This document shows positions 26,343-35,246 of a stretch of DNA of 64,000 bases, one piece after another. The notes below the pieces were generated by a model. The model did no database searches and was not told the origin of the DNA. It worked only from the letters and a program-made list of their open reading frames with translations. A program made the position numbers and the translations under genes. Source of the stretch: Bittarella massiliensis (ex Durand et al. 2017) (GTDB taxonomy: Bacteria > Bacillota > Clostridia > Oscillospirales > Ruminococcaceae); assembly GCF_017566145.1 (NCBI RefSeq), contig NZ_JABFCL010000003.1:310001-374000 (forward strand). The letters are read 5' to 3'. Within the stretch, counting starts at the first letter, position 1. The number at the start of each line of letters is the position of its first letter.

Positions 26343-27035
26343 TTGACGCGCGCACAGTACGACCTGATTGAAGGGAAGATGCTCGCCTGCACGGAGGACA
26401 GCGCCCACGACCGGGAGCACGTCTACCGGGTGCTGCACCTGGCCCTGGAGATCGCCGCCACCGAGCCGGATTGTGACCGGGAGGTGCTGGCGGCTGCCTG
26501 CCTGCTACACGACATCGGCCGCCCGGCGCAGTTTGCCGACAGCCGGGTCGACCACGCCGGCGCCGGTGCGGCACAGGCCGCCCGCTTTTTGCGGGAAAAG
26601 GGCTTTCCGCCTGCCTTTGCCGGGCGGGTGGGGGACTGCATCCGCACCCACCGCTTTCGCAGCAGCGCCCCGCCTGAGAGCCTGGAGGCCAAAATCCTCT
26701 TCGACGCCGACAAGATCGACAGTTCCGGGGCCATGGGGGTGGCCCGCACCCTGCTCTGCCAGGGACAGATGGGCCAGCCCCTCTACACCCTGCGGCCGGA
26801 CGGCCGTGTCTCCGACGGACAGGGGGAGAAGGCCCCCTCTTTTTTCCGGGAGTACCGCCGCAAGCTGGAGGGGCTTGGCGACAGGCTCTACACCCCGTGC
26901 GGCCGGGCTATGGCCGCCCAGCGCCGCGCCGCGGCCGCCGCCTTTTACCGGAGTTTGCTGGCCGAGGCCCGCGCCGCGGGCGATGGAGAGAGGATTCCTC
27001 CCGCCCTCTGGAAAGGGCCTTGCATCGACCTTTGA
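26343..27035 (+). CDS. HD-domain phosphohydrolase
   Basis: 230 aa from a TTG at 26343 (GAGAGGGGG upstream). Metal-binding His/Asp set of the HD fold: DREHVYRVLHLA, CLLHDIGRP, DHAGAGAA and FDADKIDSSGAMGVAR. Resembles the YedJ/YpgQ group of predicted hydrolases acting on small phosphorylated molecules or nucleotides. Cytoplasmic; substrate unknown. Confidence 0.88.
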   Translation: MTRAQYDLIEGKMLACTEDSAHDREHVYRVLHLALEIAATEPDCDREVLAAACLLHDIGRPAQFADSRVDHAGAGAAQAARFLREKGFPPAFAGRVGDCIRTHRFRSSAPPESLEAKILFDADKIDSSGAMGVARTLLCQGQMGQPLYTLRPDGRVSDGQGEKAPSFFREYRRKLEGLGDRLYTPCGRAMAAQRRAAAAAFYRSLLAEARAAGDGERIPPALWKGPCIDL

Positions 27036-27104
27036 AACAGAAGGGCTTCCCCCCGCTGAAAATTGCCTGGCGGTGGGGCGGCAGCCCAATGGAAAACAGC
27101 ACCC

Positions 27105-27160
27105 CAAACAAAAAGAGACGCCGCTGCCCGGATTGCCGGGTGGCGGCGTCTCTTTTGTGT
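27105..27160 (+). terminator. Terminator after the HD hydrolase
   Basis: Stem AAGAGACGCCGC/GCGGCGTCTCTT around an inner CCCGG/CCGGG hairpin, with A-run before and TTTT after. The remaining 160 bases to 27321 show nothing clear. Confidence 0.85.
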
Positions 27161-27321
27161 CCCTCTGCACGGGCGCTGGCGGTTGGCGGAGAGGGGAGAT
27201 GGGGAAGGGCCCTGGCGCGTCACCGCCTCCCATTTCCCAGGGGGGTGGCCTGGCCGGGTGAGAGAGACGGCTGTGGGGGCGGGACGGCCACCGGTATTTT
27301 CAGGGAGGAAGGGAGACGCTC

Positions 27322-29331
27322 CTATTCCGGCGGCTGCCAGAGGGGCAGGGTGAGGGTGAAGGTGGTCCCCTCCCCCGGGCGGGAATCGGCGGTGAGGTCG
27401 CCCCCCATCTCGAGGAGGGATTCCCGGGCGATAAAGAGGCCCAGCCCCCGGCTGTTCTTGTCCTGCCGGGTGGAGAAGTGCCGCTCAAAGAGATGGGGCA
27501 GATCGCCGCTTTTTACCCCCTGGCCGCTGTCGCGCACCGCGATCCAGGCGCTCTCCCCCCGCACCCCCGCGCAAAGGGCGATGGTCCCCTCTGCCGGGGT
27601 GAAGTCGATGGCGTTGTAGACCAGGTTTTCCAGCGCCCGGGTCAGCCGGTCGGGAAAGGCCAGCACAAAGACCCCCTCCGGCGGTGGGGCGAGGGTGAAG
27701 TGGATGGCCGAGGCGTCGGTGTCCGGCCGCAGGGACTGGTGGAGCTGGCGCAGATAGAGGGCCAACTCCACCCGCTGCCGCCCGCCGGAGGGGGGTTCCT
27801 GGGCGGTGTAGCGCTGCAGGTCCCCCAGTCGCTGGGACACTTCGCCGCTTTTCTGGCCGATGATGTCCAGGTATTTCCCCAGTTCCCGGTCGCTGTCCCC
27901 CTCGCCCTGGCGGATGAGAGAGACATAGGTGGCGATGGCTGCTGCCGGCCCCTTGATGTCGTGGGCCAGGTCGGCCAGAAAGCGCCGCCGCTGGTTTTGC
28001 AGTTCGGTGAGCTGGCGGGTGCGCTGGGCCACCGTCTCCTCCAGGTGGGCGGTGAGGGCGCGGTTTTGCCGGGCAATGCGGACATTTTCCCGCACCATGG
28101 CCGCTGCCAACAGCACCACCAACCCCAGGCCGCCGTACTCCACCGGCCAGCCGCCGCGGATGGGTTCAAAGCGGTTGGCCTGGACCGCGCTCTGCCAGAG
28201 GGAAACCCCGTAACAACAGCAGCCGAGGTAGACCAGCCAGCCCGAGGGGCGCTGTTTGCGGACCCCCTGGAAGGATGTTATAATGAGACAACTTCCCACC
28301 CCGAGTCGGCAGAGGTCGATCAGCGCGCCGTAGAGGGGGAGAAAGCCCGGCGCCCGCGGCAGTATGAAGGCGTTGCAGACGGCCGAAAAGAGGGAGAAGA
28401 AGAGGGTGAGGGGCTCGGCCAACCACCGCTGGACCCGGCTCTTTTCCAGGTGGGACAGCTGGGACACCAGAGTGCACAGGCAGAAGGCCGCCCCAAAGAA
28501 GGCCGCGTCTTCCAACACATAGGGCCAGCGGCCGCCCAGCCCACCCAGCCAGTGGAGGAGGGGGTAGGCCGCATGCAGACCGAAAAGGATGCAGAAGCTG
28601 CCAAAGGCGAGGAAGTGGCGTTCCCGCCGGTCCACCGCCCAGACCGCCAGGGAGAAGAGGGCCAGGGTCACGGCGCCCAGGGAGATCGCCCCGTAAAAGA
28701 GCAGCTGTCCGGCCAGGGCCGAGGAGACGGCCTCCGGCGTCCCCAGCAGGGGCGGGTAGTAGAGGCCGCTGTAATAGTGGCTGTAATTGGCCGCCTCCAC
28801 CACAATTTCGGTGCGCGCCCCCGGGGAGAAGGTGAGCAGGGCGTTTTGCAGCCCGGGCCGGTAGCCCTCCCTCTCGGGCCGCCCCTGCTGCCAGAGCAGC
28901 ACCCCGTCCACCCAGATGCGGCTGGCCGAAAAGACCTCCTGCACCTGCAGGGAGAGGGCGGGCAGCGACTGGGCCCCGGTGAGGATCAGCCGGTAGGTGG
29001 CCGCGCCGTACGGGCTGCGCTCTGCCTGCCGGCGGGAGAAGTCGGGGTACTGGCCGATATAGGTCTGCTCCGGCGTTCCCCCCTGGCCGGCGGCCAGTTC
29101 CTGCGGGGTGTAGAGCCCGTCGTAGAGCTCCCACCCGCCGGTGAGGACCGCCAGCTCCCCTGCCTGCAGGGCGGCTGCGTCCAGCGGCTGCGCCCCCTGC
29201 ACACTGCCGGTGGCCAGGGGAGAGGTGTACTTGTTGTCAAAGCGATAGGCCAGGGCGAACAGCCCGCCCATCAGCGCCAGGGCCAGCAGAAGGGCGGCGC
29301 TTGCGAGGGCGCCGCGGCGAGAAGGGGACAC
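27322..29331 (-). CDS. 7TMR-DISM sensor histidine kinase
   Basis: 669 aa from a GTG at 29331 (AAAGGCGG upstream). One N-terminal membrane helix, an extracellular beta-rich domain to about residue 200 (7TMR-DISM type), seven membrane helices about 205-410, a coiled linker, the phospho-acceptor His in RRFLADLAHDIKGPAAAI near 454, and an ATPase domain (ALENLVYNAIDFTP, VRDSGQGVK, RGLGLFIARESL). It probably senses an external carbohydrate-like ligand. Its likely partner is the regulator at 31126; a surface-protein gene lies between them on the other strand. Confidence 0.93.
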   Translation of the reverse strand: MSPSRRGALASAALLLALALMGGLFALAYRFDNKYTSPLATGSVQGAQPLDAAALQAGELAVLTGGWELYDGLYTPQELAAGQGGTPEQTYIGQYPDFSRRQAERSPYGAATYRLILTGAQSLPALSLQVQEVFSASRIWVDGVLLWQQGRPEREGYRPGLQNALLTFSPGARTEIVVEAANYSHYYSGLYYPPLLGTPEAVSSALAGQLLFYGAISLGAVTLALFSLAVWAVDRRERHFLAFGSFCILFGLHAAYPLLHWLGGLGGRWPYVLEDAAFFGAAFCLCTLVSQLSHLEKSRVQRWLAEPLTLFFSLFSAVCNAFILPRAPGFLPLYGALIDLCRLGVGSCLIITSFQGVRKQRPSGWLVYLGCCCYGVSLWQSAVQANRFEPIRGGWPVEYGGLGLVVLLAAAMVRENVRIARQNRALTAHLEETVAQRTRQLTELQNQRRRFLADLAHDIKGPAAAIATYVSLIRQGEGDSDRELGKYLDIIGQKSGEVSQRLGDLQRYTAQEPPSGGRQRVELALYLRQLHQSLRPDTDASAIHFTLAPPPEGVFVLAFPDRLTRALENLVYNAIDFTPAEGTIALCAGVRGESAWIAVRDSGQGVKSGDLPHLFERHFSTRQDKNSRGLGLFIARESLLEMGGDLTADSRPGEGTTFTLTLPLWQPPE

Positions 29332-29376
29332 GGTGTCACCGCCTTTGAGAGTTTTTGAGGAGAAGGAGACAGAGGG

Positions 29377-31086
29377 ATGAAAAAGAGGGGACTGGCCGGC
29401 CTGATGGCGGCCCTGTTGCTCCTCCTTTCGGCTGGGGAGGTGACGGCGTTGGCCGCCGCGCCGGCTGCGGGGGAGTACGGGCGGTTTCAGGTGTGGTATG
29501 AGGAGCACCGGGTGAGCGGCGGCACCTTTGCCCTGCAAAGGGATTTGGTCTTGGGGGAGGAGGAGTGGTACCTGGACACCGCCGACTTGTCGGGGGAGAT
29601 CACCATCGACTGCGGCCCCCACCAGATTTTGATGGAGAATCCCCACCAATCGGCCTACCTGCGCCGGAGCGGCGGCAGGCTGCGGATCGTGGGGGAGGGG
29701 CGGCCCGACGGGATGATCCGGGTGGAGGACGGCGTCTTTAGCCTGTACGGCGTGGAGATCGCCGCCGAGAGCGGGGTGGCCCTTTGGCAGGGGGCCCCCG
29801 CCTGGGTGTTCATCGGTTTCGGCGGGGGGCCCACCCGCATCTCGTCCCGGGGTGAGGGCTCCACCGCCCTTCTCTGGGCGGGGGATGGGGCCGAGGGGTT
29901 GCTGGATCTCTTTCAAGGTGAATTTTCAGCCCAGGGCAGGGACAGCGCCGCCCTGCGGGCCGCCTTTCCAGTCTGCGCCCAGTTTTGCACCTTTGCCGCC
30001 CAGGGGGAGTGCGCCCGGTCGGTGGTCTGCCAGGGGGAGATCACCCTCAGCGGCAGCAGCGCACAGCCCGATCCCGCCCTCTCGGGCCAGCGGGTCGCCC
30101 GCCGGGCCTGGCAGTTGATGGGCGCGGTGGAGTGCCGGCCGGTGTCGGTCCTCCCCGGGGCGAGTGTGGAGGAGAGCGGGCTGCCGGCGGCTGTGCCGGT
30201 GGACCTTTTCTGCGAGGAGGAGGTCAACTACCAGTCCCCCAGCTTCCCCGTGCGCTGGGATGAAAGCGCCTACTGGAACGGGCAGGCCGCCGGCGGCCAC
30301 TTTTCCCTTTCCGGCGCGGTGGAGCTGCCGGAGATGGAGGGCCTTCTGCCGGGGGGAACCGTTGCCGTCACCGTCGAGGTGGAGGTGACCGGCGCGGCCC
30401 CCGTCGGCGATCTCTGTGTCCGGCTGCCGGAGAGGGAGGGGGAGGACCCGGTCCTCTTGCTGACAAACCCCCGCACCTTTGGGGGGATCTACCTGCAGTC
30501 CTCCCGAGATGGGGGCCTCACCTGGTCGGAGGAGCGAGCTGTCGCCTACCAGACAGAGGGCGGAGAGAGGCTGGCCATTGATCTCCACAGCCTGGAAGAG
30601 GGGGAGTGGCAGTTTCGGGTGCGCATCACCCGCTCCCCCCGGGCGGGGATCAGCAACACCTGTCGATTTACCTGGGACGGGGCGGCCCTCTCCCCCGGCG
30701 AAAAGCCCTTGCATCCCGGTGGAGAGCCGGAGGAGGAAGAGCACGAGGACATTGACGGGAACCGGGGCGGCGGGGGCCGGCAGGACCCTGAGACCCCTCT
30801 GCCCGGCTCCGGGCAAAAGGAGGAGGGGACTCCTGGCCGCCCCGCTGTCTCCGGCTCGGCCGGTACAGAGGAGCAGGTGTCCCCGCAGCCCTCTGTACCC
30901 GATGTAGACGAGGGGCAAAACGGCGATACAGCCGCGCCGGCGGGGGAGGGCGCGGCAGCCCCCACCCTCTCCCCCGCCGGGGAGGAGCGTTCTGCCGGCG
31001 GCTGGCTCTGGCCGGCGGCGGGAGCTGCCGCCTGTGGCGCGGCGACGGCGGGTCTTCTGCTGCTGCGGCGGGCCCGGCGCAAATAG
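29377..31086 (+). CDS. Secreted, C-terminally membrane-anchored surface protein
   Basis: 569 aa. Signal peptide at residues 1-28 (MKKRGLAGLMAALLLLLSAG). Residues about 35-250 have repeated short beta motifs like a right-handed beta-helix (GGRLRIVGEGRPDGMIRVED). An Ig-like region follows (about 300-440), then a Pro/Gly/Glu-rich low-complexity stalk (about 450-535), one membrane helix and RRARRK. No LPXTG motif is seen. Unknown function; placed between a kinase gene and a regulator gene, with its start 45 bases from the divergent kinase start. Confidence 0.8.
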   Translation: MKKRGLAGLMAALLLLLSAGEVTALAAAPAAGEYGRFQVWYEEHRVSGGTFALQRDLVLGEEEWYLDTADLSGEITIDCGPHQILMENPHQSAYLRRSGGRLRIVGEGRPDGMIRVEDGVFSLYGVEIAAESGVALWQGAPAWVFIGFGGGPTRISSRGEGSTALLWAGDGAEGLLDLFQGEFSAQGRDSAALRAAFPVCAQFCTFAAQGECARSVVCQGEITLSGSSAQPDPALSGQRVARRAWQLMGAVECRPVSVLPGASVEESGLPAAVPVDLFCEEEVNYQSPSFPVRWDESAYWNGQAAGGHFSLSGAVELPEMEGLLPGGTVAVTVEVEVTGAAPVGDLCVRLPEREGEDPVLLLTNPRTFGGIYLQSSRDGGLTWSEERAVAYQTEGGERLAIDLHSLEEGEWQFRVRITRSPRAGISNTCRFTWDGAALSPGEKPLHPGGEPEEEEHEDIDGNRGGGGRQDPETPLPGSGQKEEGTPGRPAVSGSAGTEEQVSPQPSVPDVDEGQNGDTAAPAGEGAAAPTLSPAGEERSAGGWLWPAAGAAACGAATAGLLLLRRARRK

Positions 31087-31088
31087 GG

Positions 31089-31127
31089 AGAGAGGGGAGC
31101 GGCCCACAGGCCGCCCCCCTCTTTTCT
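31089..31127 (+). terminator. Terminator after the surface protein gene
   Basis: Stem GAGGGGAGCGGCC/GGCCGCCCCCCTC, loop CACA, then TTTTCT. Confidence 0.85.
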
Positions 31128-31812
31128 ACGCTGTGGGCGGCGGGGAAAACCGGTAGCCCTTTCCCCAGACGGTCTGTATCAGGGAGTGTTCGGGCAGCGC
31201 TGCGGCCAATTTTTTGCGGAGTTGGGCCACGTGTACCTGAACGGTGTGGGTGCCCTCCAGTCCCGGCTGGTTCCAGATGGCCCGGTAGATGGCGTCCTGG
31301 GTATAGGGGGCGTCCCGGTGCTGGGCGAGAAAGGCCAGGATGTCAAATTCGCTGCAGGTCAGCTCCACCGCCTGCCCCCCGATCTCTACCTGGCGCCTGT
31401 CAGGGCGGATGCAGACGGGGCCAAACCGCATGGCCCGCGGCGCTCTGGCGCCCTGCCGGGCGCGGATGCGGGCCAGTACCCGCTGCTCCAGTTCGGCCAG
31501 GCTGTACGGCTTGCAGAGGTAGTCGTCCCCGCCGGAGAGAAAGCCCTGCACCCGGTCGTCCTCGCTCCCCAAAGCCGAGAGGAAGATGACGGCCGCCCCG
31601 GTCTCCTTGATGGACTGGCAGAGTGTGAGCCCGCTCTGGTCGGGCAGCAGCACGTCGACCACGGCGCAGTCAAAAGGGGGGGATGTCCGGGATAGGCACA
31701 ACGCCTCCCCGGCATTAAGGGCGGTGGCCACGAAGAAGCCGCGGCTGGAAAAGTAGTCGAAGAGGGCCCGGCAGACAGCCGGGTCATCGTCGACGGCGAG
31801 CAGTCGGTACAT
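31126..31812 (-). CDS. OmpR/PhoB-family response regulator
   Basis: 228 aa from the ATG at 31812 with a GGGGGGA site. Receiver at residues 1-120 with the acidic pair VDDD, phospho-Asp in CAVVDVLLPDQSG and Lys in YLCKPYS; winged helix from about 130 (VELTCSEFDILAFLAQH, HTVQVHVAQLRKKL, VWGKGYRF). Likely partner of the kinase at 27322, both on the minus strand and separated only by the surface-protein gene, which may be their target. Confidence 0.92.
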   Translation of the reverse strand: MYRLLAVDDDPAVCRALFDYFSSRGFFVATALNAGEALCLSRTSPPFDCAVVDVLLPDQSGLTLCQSIKETGAAVIFLSALGSEDDRVQGFLSGGDDYLCKPYSLAELEQRVLARIRARQGARAPRAMRFGPVCIRPDRRQVEIGGQAVELTCSEFDILAFLAQHRDAPYTQDAIYRAIWNQPGLEGTHTVQVHVAQLRKKLAAALPEHSLIQTVWGKGYRFSPPPTA

Positions 31813-31914
31813 GCAAAAAAGTCCCCCTATCTGATTTTGGGAAAGCACCCTTACTGGTGAGAGGCCCTGCCAGCTGGCGGAGTGAATCCGATTGTGCCGC
31901 CCGAGCGGAGCGCG

Positions 31915-32010
31915 CAGTGGTATTTGGCCATGGGGCAGGGAGTGAGCGCAGCTTGTGCATCTGCCCGGCCGTCCCCAGGTACAATAGCCGCTTTGCGGCT
32001 ATTATACCAT
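31915..32010 (+). repeat. Interspersed repeat, copy 3
   Basis: 96 bases with the same ends (TGGTAT and ATACCA) and the same two-hairpin plan as 1442-1537; about 84 of 96 bases match. The second hairpin, AATAGCCGC-TT-TGCGGCTATT, is fully paired here while copy 2 has one G-T pair. It lies in the 329-base gap 31813-32141; the remainder of that gap holds only a terminator. Confidence 0.85.
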
Positions 32011-32087
32011 GTTCCCTTTTCTTTTGGAGAACGGGAAATCACAAGAAATAACAAAGCTTTTTCTCTTTGCCCTCTGCGGGCGGCGCA

Positions 32088-32136
32088 GAAAAACAGGGCC
32101 AAACGGCAACTGCTGTTCAGCCCTGTTTTTTAAAAT
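32088..32136 (-). terminator. Terminator after the arylsulfate sulfotransferase gene
   Basis: Stem AAAAACAGGGC/GCCCTGTTTTT with inner pairing AACGGCAAC..; the T-run on the minus strand follows the gene. Confidence 0.8.
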
Positions 32137-32141
32137 CCCTG

Positions 32142-34019
32142 TCAGGCGGTGACGGTGACGCCGGTCTCGTAGAGTTTGTCGTCGCAGATGAGTTTGACCT
32201 GATAGCGCCCCGAGAGGCCTTCTTTGCTGATGACCTTGTCCACGTCCCGGGGGTCTGCCTTCTGGAAGGTCCCCACGCACATGGCCTTAAAGGACTGCTT
32301 GGCGGTGTTGATGAAGTAGCGGTGGGTGCTGCCGTCCTCCCCGCAGAGGAGCAGCTGCACCAGCTCCCCCTTCTCGTAGGTGGCGCTGAAGGTGAAGCGG
32401 TCATCCTCCTCCACCAAGCGGGCGCCGTAGTGTGCGGGCACCAGTTCGCCGGTCTCCTCGGCGGGGATGGGGGTGTCGAACTCGCCGGTAATCCCCAGGC
32501 TGCCCAGCACCTTGCCCGCACCCAGTTCCGCCTGTTCGCCGGCGTAGTAGAGGGGCAACTTTTCCGCCCGGTAGCAGTTGGCCGGGACGCGCAGTTCGTA
32601 GACCAGCTGGTCGTCCACCAGTTCACAGGTGATGGAGCCCAGCTGCACCCGGTCCCCGTCGGGGCCCTGCTTCATCTGGGCGGGAACCCCCTCGCAGGGG
32701 GCCCCGTCCAGGGTGCCGATGCCGCCGGAGTGCACCAGGTAGTGGCCGTCTTTATAGTACTCCACATTGGAGATGTAGCAGGAGAAAAAGGCGGCCCCCC
32801 GCTCCTTGCCGTACTGCCAGACCTGGCGGATGGTCATCTTCTCGGTGTCGATGCGGTAGCGCACCCCGCGGGTGTAGCTGTCGGCTGCCTTTGCGTAGTG
32901 CGCCGGGTCCTTGGAGCGGTAGTGGCCGTTGTCCAGGCACATGATGTCCCCGTCGGGCAGCACCATGCAGGCGTGCTGCTCGTACTGCCACTCAAAATCC
33001 TCCCCCACCGGGGTGAAGAAGTAGCGCTGCATCTCCTCCGGCCAGCCCTGGGGGTCGCCGATGATCCAGTTGAGATCGCCGGTGTCGTAGTCCAGGTTGA
33101 TGATGGCGTCCTGATGGCGGCCCGAGAAGGTCAGGGAGTTGGTCTTTTTGTCGTACCAGACGGCGTTGTTGTGGAACCAGTCGCGCTCGTCCTGGCTGCC
33201 GGAACCGCCCTTGTCCTGGGGGAGGACCTTTTTGTAGTCCCAGCGCTTGAGGATCGCTCCCGTATCCCTGTCCACCAGCACGCAGCAGTCCTCTACGGTG
33301 GCGGCTTCGGGCTGCTGGGTCAAAATCAGCAGGTTGCCGTCCTCCATGGGAAAGTGGTCGTGGTGGTAGCCCCCGGGCACCCGGTACTCCTTAAAAATCT
33401 TGCCGGAAAAGGCCATCTCGTAGACGCCGGTGGTGTAGTAGGGCATTCCCACGAAGCGCTCGGTCCCCACCAGCAGGTGGCCGCCCGGCCGCCGCTTGAG
33501 GTCGAAGTTGAGCTTTTCGGTGGAGTACCAGCGGATGTCCCCCCGGTAGTCAAAGGCCACCGGGGTGGCGGCCATGGCGGCGGTGAGGACCATCACGTTG
33601 TCCCCCATATAGGCGGCGGTGGTGTCGATGGAGGTGGCCTGCGGCACCTCGTCTGGCAGCGGGCCAGTGGGGATGGAGAGGCGGCTTTTCTCCCCGTTTT
33701 CCAGGGTGATTTCCACCTGGTTGTCCCAGCCGGGGTAGAGGCCGTAGACCGGCAGCACGTGGCGGGTGCCGCGGGGAAAGCGGTGCACCATGTCCCCGGC
33801 GGGCTCTTTGCCCAGGACCCGCACCGTCACCTCGCAGGGGGTCACGGTGTGAAAGAGGACCAGGGCGCACAGGGGCGCAAAGAAGTAGGGGTTGAGCTGG
33901 ACCAGCGGGTGCTGGGGGGTGTAGTCCCCGGCGTCCAGCTGGGAGAGAAGGGCCTCTTCGGCCCGGGCTTGGCGGGTGATGATGTGTTCCTGCCGGGTGT
34001 AGGAAATGGTCTTTTCCAT
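32142..34019 (-). CDS. Arylsulfate sulfotransferase
   Basis: 625 aa from the ATG at 34019 (CAGGAGG upstream). PAPS-independent enzyme that moves sulfate from a phenolic sulfate to another phenol by a His intermediate. Motifs seen: GGYHHDHFPMEDGNLLIL, DWFHNNAVWYD, SGRHQDAIINLDYDTGDLNW and EQHACMVLPDGD, holding the conserved His, Asn, Arg and the His that carries sulfate in E. coli AssT. Unlike AssT there is no signal peptide (MEKTISYTRQEHIITR), so it may act in the cytoplasm. It is 55 bases downstream of a Crp-type gene, probably one operon. Confidence 0.92.
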   Translation of the reverse strand: MEKTISYTRQEHIITRQARAEEALLSQLDAGDYTPQHPLVQLNPYFFAPLCALVLFHTVTPCEVTVRVLGKEPAGDMVHRFPRGTRHVLPVYGLYPGWDNQVEITLENGEKSRLSIPTGPLPDEVPQATSIDTTAAYMGDNVMVLTAAMAATPVAFDYRGDIRWYSTEKLNFDLKRRPGGHLLVGTERFVGMPYYTTGVYEMAFSGKIFKEYRVPGGYHHDHFPMEDGNLLILTQQPEAATVEDCCVLVDRDTGAILKRWDYKKVLPQDKGGSGSQDERDWFHNNAVWYDKKTNSLTFSGRHQDAIINLDYDTGDLNWIIGDPQGWPEEMQRYFFTPVGEDFEWQYEQHACMVLPDGDIMCLDNGHYRSKDPAHYAKAADSYTRGVRYRIDTEKMTIRQVWQYGKERGAAFFSCYISNVEYYKDGHYLVHSGGIGTLDGAPCEGVPAQMKQGPDGDRVQLGSITCELVDDQLVYELRVPANCYRAEKLPLYYAGEQAELGAGKVLGSLGITGEFDTPIPAEETGELVPAHYGARLVEEDDRFTFSATYEKGELVQLLLCGEDGSTHRYFINTAKQSFKAMCVGTFQKADPRDVDKVISKEGLSGRYQVKLICDDKLYETGVTVTA

Positions 34020-34074
34020 CGCGATCTGCCTCCTGAAACCGCCTGACGGGCGGACTTTGGGTGTTTTGGGGTTT

Positions 34075-34752
34075 TTACAGGTAGTGAAGGGGCTGTCTCC
34101 CCGCGGCATAGCTCTCCAGCGCGGCGGGCTGCAAGATCAAAAAGCGGTGGGGCTCCCGGGCGACCACCCCTTCCTCCATCAGCCGCCGCACCATCCGCGA
34201 GATGGTGACGCTGTGGATGCCCAGGATGCGGGAGAGCTCCTCGTAGTTAAACCACCGGTCCAGGGCCAGCACCCCCTGTTGGTCGTAGGCGTTGTCCTGA
34301 AAGAAGCGGCAGAGGATGGCGGCGGTCTTGTTCTCCCGCAAAAGCATCAGGTTTTCCTCCAACCGGCCCACCTCCCGGCCCAACACCTCCATCAGGTAGC
34401 GAAAGACCCCGGCGTGTTGCTGGGCGTAGTTCACGCACTCCTCCAGGGGCACCTTGTAGCACAGGCAGTCGGTCATGGCGACGATGCTGACCCCCTCGAA
34501 GATGGGGGAGTTGCCCCGCTCCCGGTAGAGGGCGGCCTTGCCGGCGCAATCCCCCCGGTGAAAGTAGTGGAGCACCCGCTCCCCGCCGTCCTCGTCTACA
34601 TAGCCCACGATCCCCGAGCCCTTGAGGATGAAAAAGAGGGATTGCAGCGGCTCCCCCTGGTGGAGGAGATAGCTTCCCCGCCGATAGAAGTGGTTGTACT
34701 CTTTTTTGAAAAGGGCGGGATTTTGGGCGATCAAATCTTCCAGCATCATCAT
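34075..34752 (-). CDS. Crp/Fnr-family transcription regulator 3
   Basis: 225 aa, ATG start. Effector domain residues about 20-125 (YRRGSYLLHQGEPLQSLFFI, YFHRGDCAGKAALY) and winged helix NYEELSRILGIHSVTISR. The recognition helix differs from regulators 1 and 2, so it should bind another site; no GACA-TGTC site is seen nearby. First gene of a probable operon with the arylsulfate sulfotransferase. Confidence 0.9.
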   Translation of the reverse strand: MMMLEDLIAQNPALFKKEYNHFYRRGSYLLHQGEPLQSLFFILKGSGIVGYVDEDGGERVLHYFHRGDCAGKAALYRERGNSPIFEGVSIVAMTDCLCYKVPLEECVNYAQQHAGVFRYLMEVLGREVGRLEENLMLLRENKTAAILCRFFQDNAYDQQGVLALDRWFNYEELSRILGIHSVTISRMVRRLMEEGVVAREPHRFLILQPAALESYAAGRQPLHYL

Positions 34753-34791
34753 GGCTCTCTCTCCTTTGCGGGCGTTCTCGCCTCTCTTTCC

Positions 34792-34820
34792 ATTATAGCA
34801 TGGCCGCAGGGGAAAAATGA
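34792..34820 (-). promoter_or_regulatory. Promoter of crp3
   Basis: Minus-strand TATAAT at 34792-34797 with a poor -35 (TCATTT at 34815-34820), suggesting an activator or self-regulation. Confidence 0.5.
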
Positions 34821-34847
34821 GGGATCGGCCGTTGGGGGCGCGCTTTG

Positions 34848-35162
34848 CTATCCGGCGATGGTGGAGACGATGAGGGGCTTTTGCTGCAACCCCTTGAGGC
34901 GGGCTTTCTCCGCCCCGCCCTCAAAGAGGATCATGGTGGGGTACCCCTCGACCCTGTGGGCCTTGACGGCCGTGGAGTTTTCCTCAAAGCAGATCTTTAC
35001 AATCTCCACCCCGTCGACCTCTTTGGCCACGTCGTTCAGGACGAAACCCAGCATTTTGCAGGGCCCGCAGGTCTTGGAGTAAAAATCCGCCAGCACCTTG
35101 GCGCCGGTTTTGACCAGCTGCTCCAGGGCGGCGCCGTCCATCTCTTTTACAGTGACTGCCAT
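34848..35162 (-). CDS. trxA: Thioredoxin
   Basis: 104 aa, ATG at 35162 behind GGGAGG. Thioredoxin fold with the active site ADFYSKTCGPCKML; the usual Trp before the CGPC is Thr. The cis-Pro is in EGYPTMILFEGG. It lies 84 bases after trxB on the same strand; the pair supplies electrons for reductive metabolism. Confidence 0.93.
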   Translation of the reverse strand: MAVTVKEMDGAALEQLVKTGAKVLADFYSKTCGPCKMLGFVLNDVAKEVDGVEIVKICFEENSTAVKAHRVEGYPTMILFEGGAEKARLKGLQQKPLIVSTIAG

Positions 35163-35246
35163 AAAAATTCCTCCCTTTGCAATCGGGGCGCGGGGCCCCG
35201 GCATCTTTCCTGCCGACAGGTGGGCGACTGCCCACCTAAAAGATAT

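Noticed and set aside
27478..29358. 626-codon open frame on the plus strand
   Set aside because: It is the shadow of the histidine kinase on the minus strand, which has clear domains; long antisense frames are common in GC-rich DNA.
32067..34046. 659-codon open frame opposite the arylsulfate sulfotransferase
   Set aside because: No ribosome site, no family features and full overlap with a well-supported gene.
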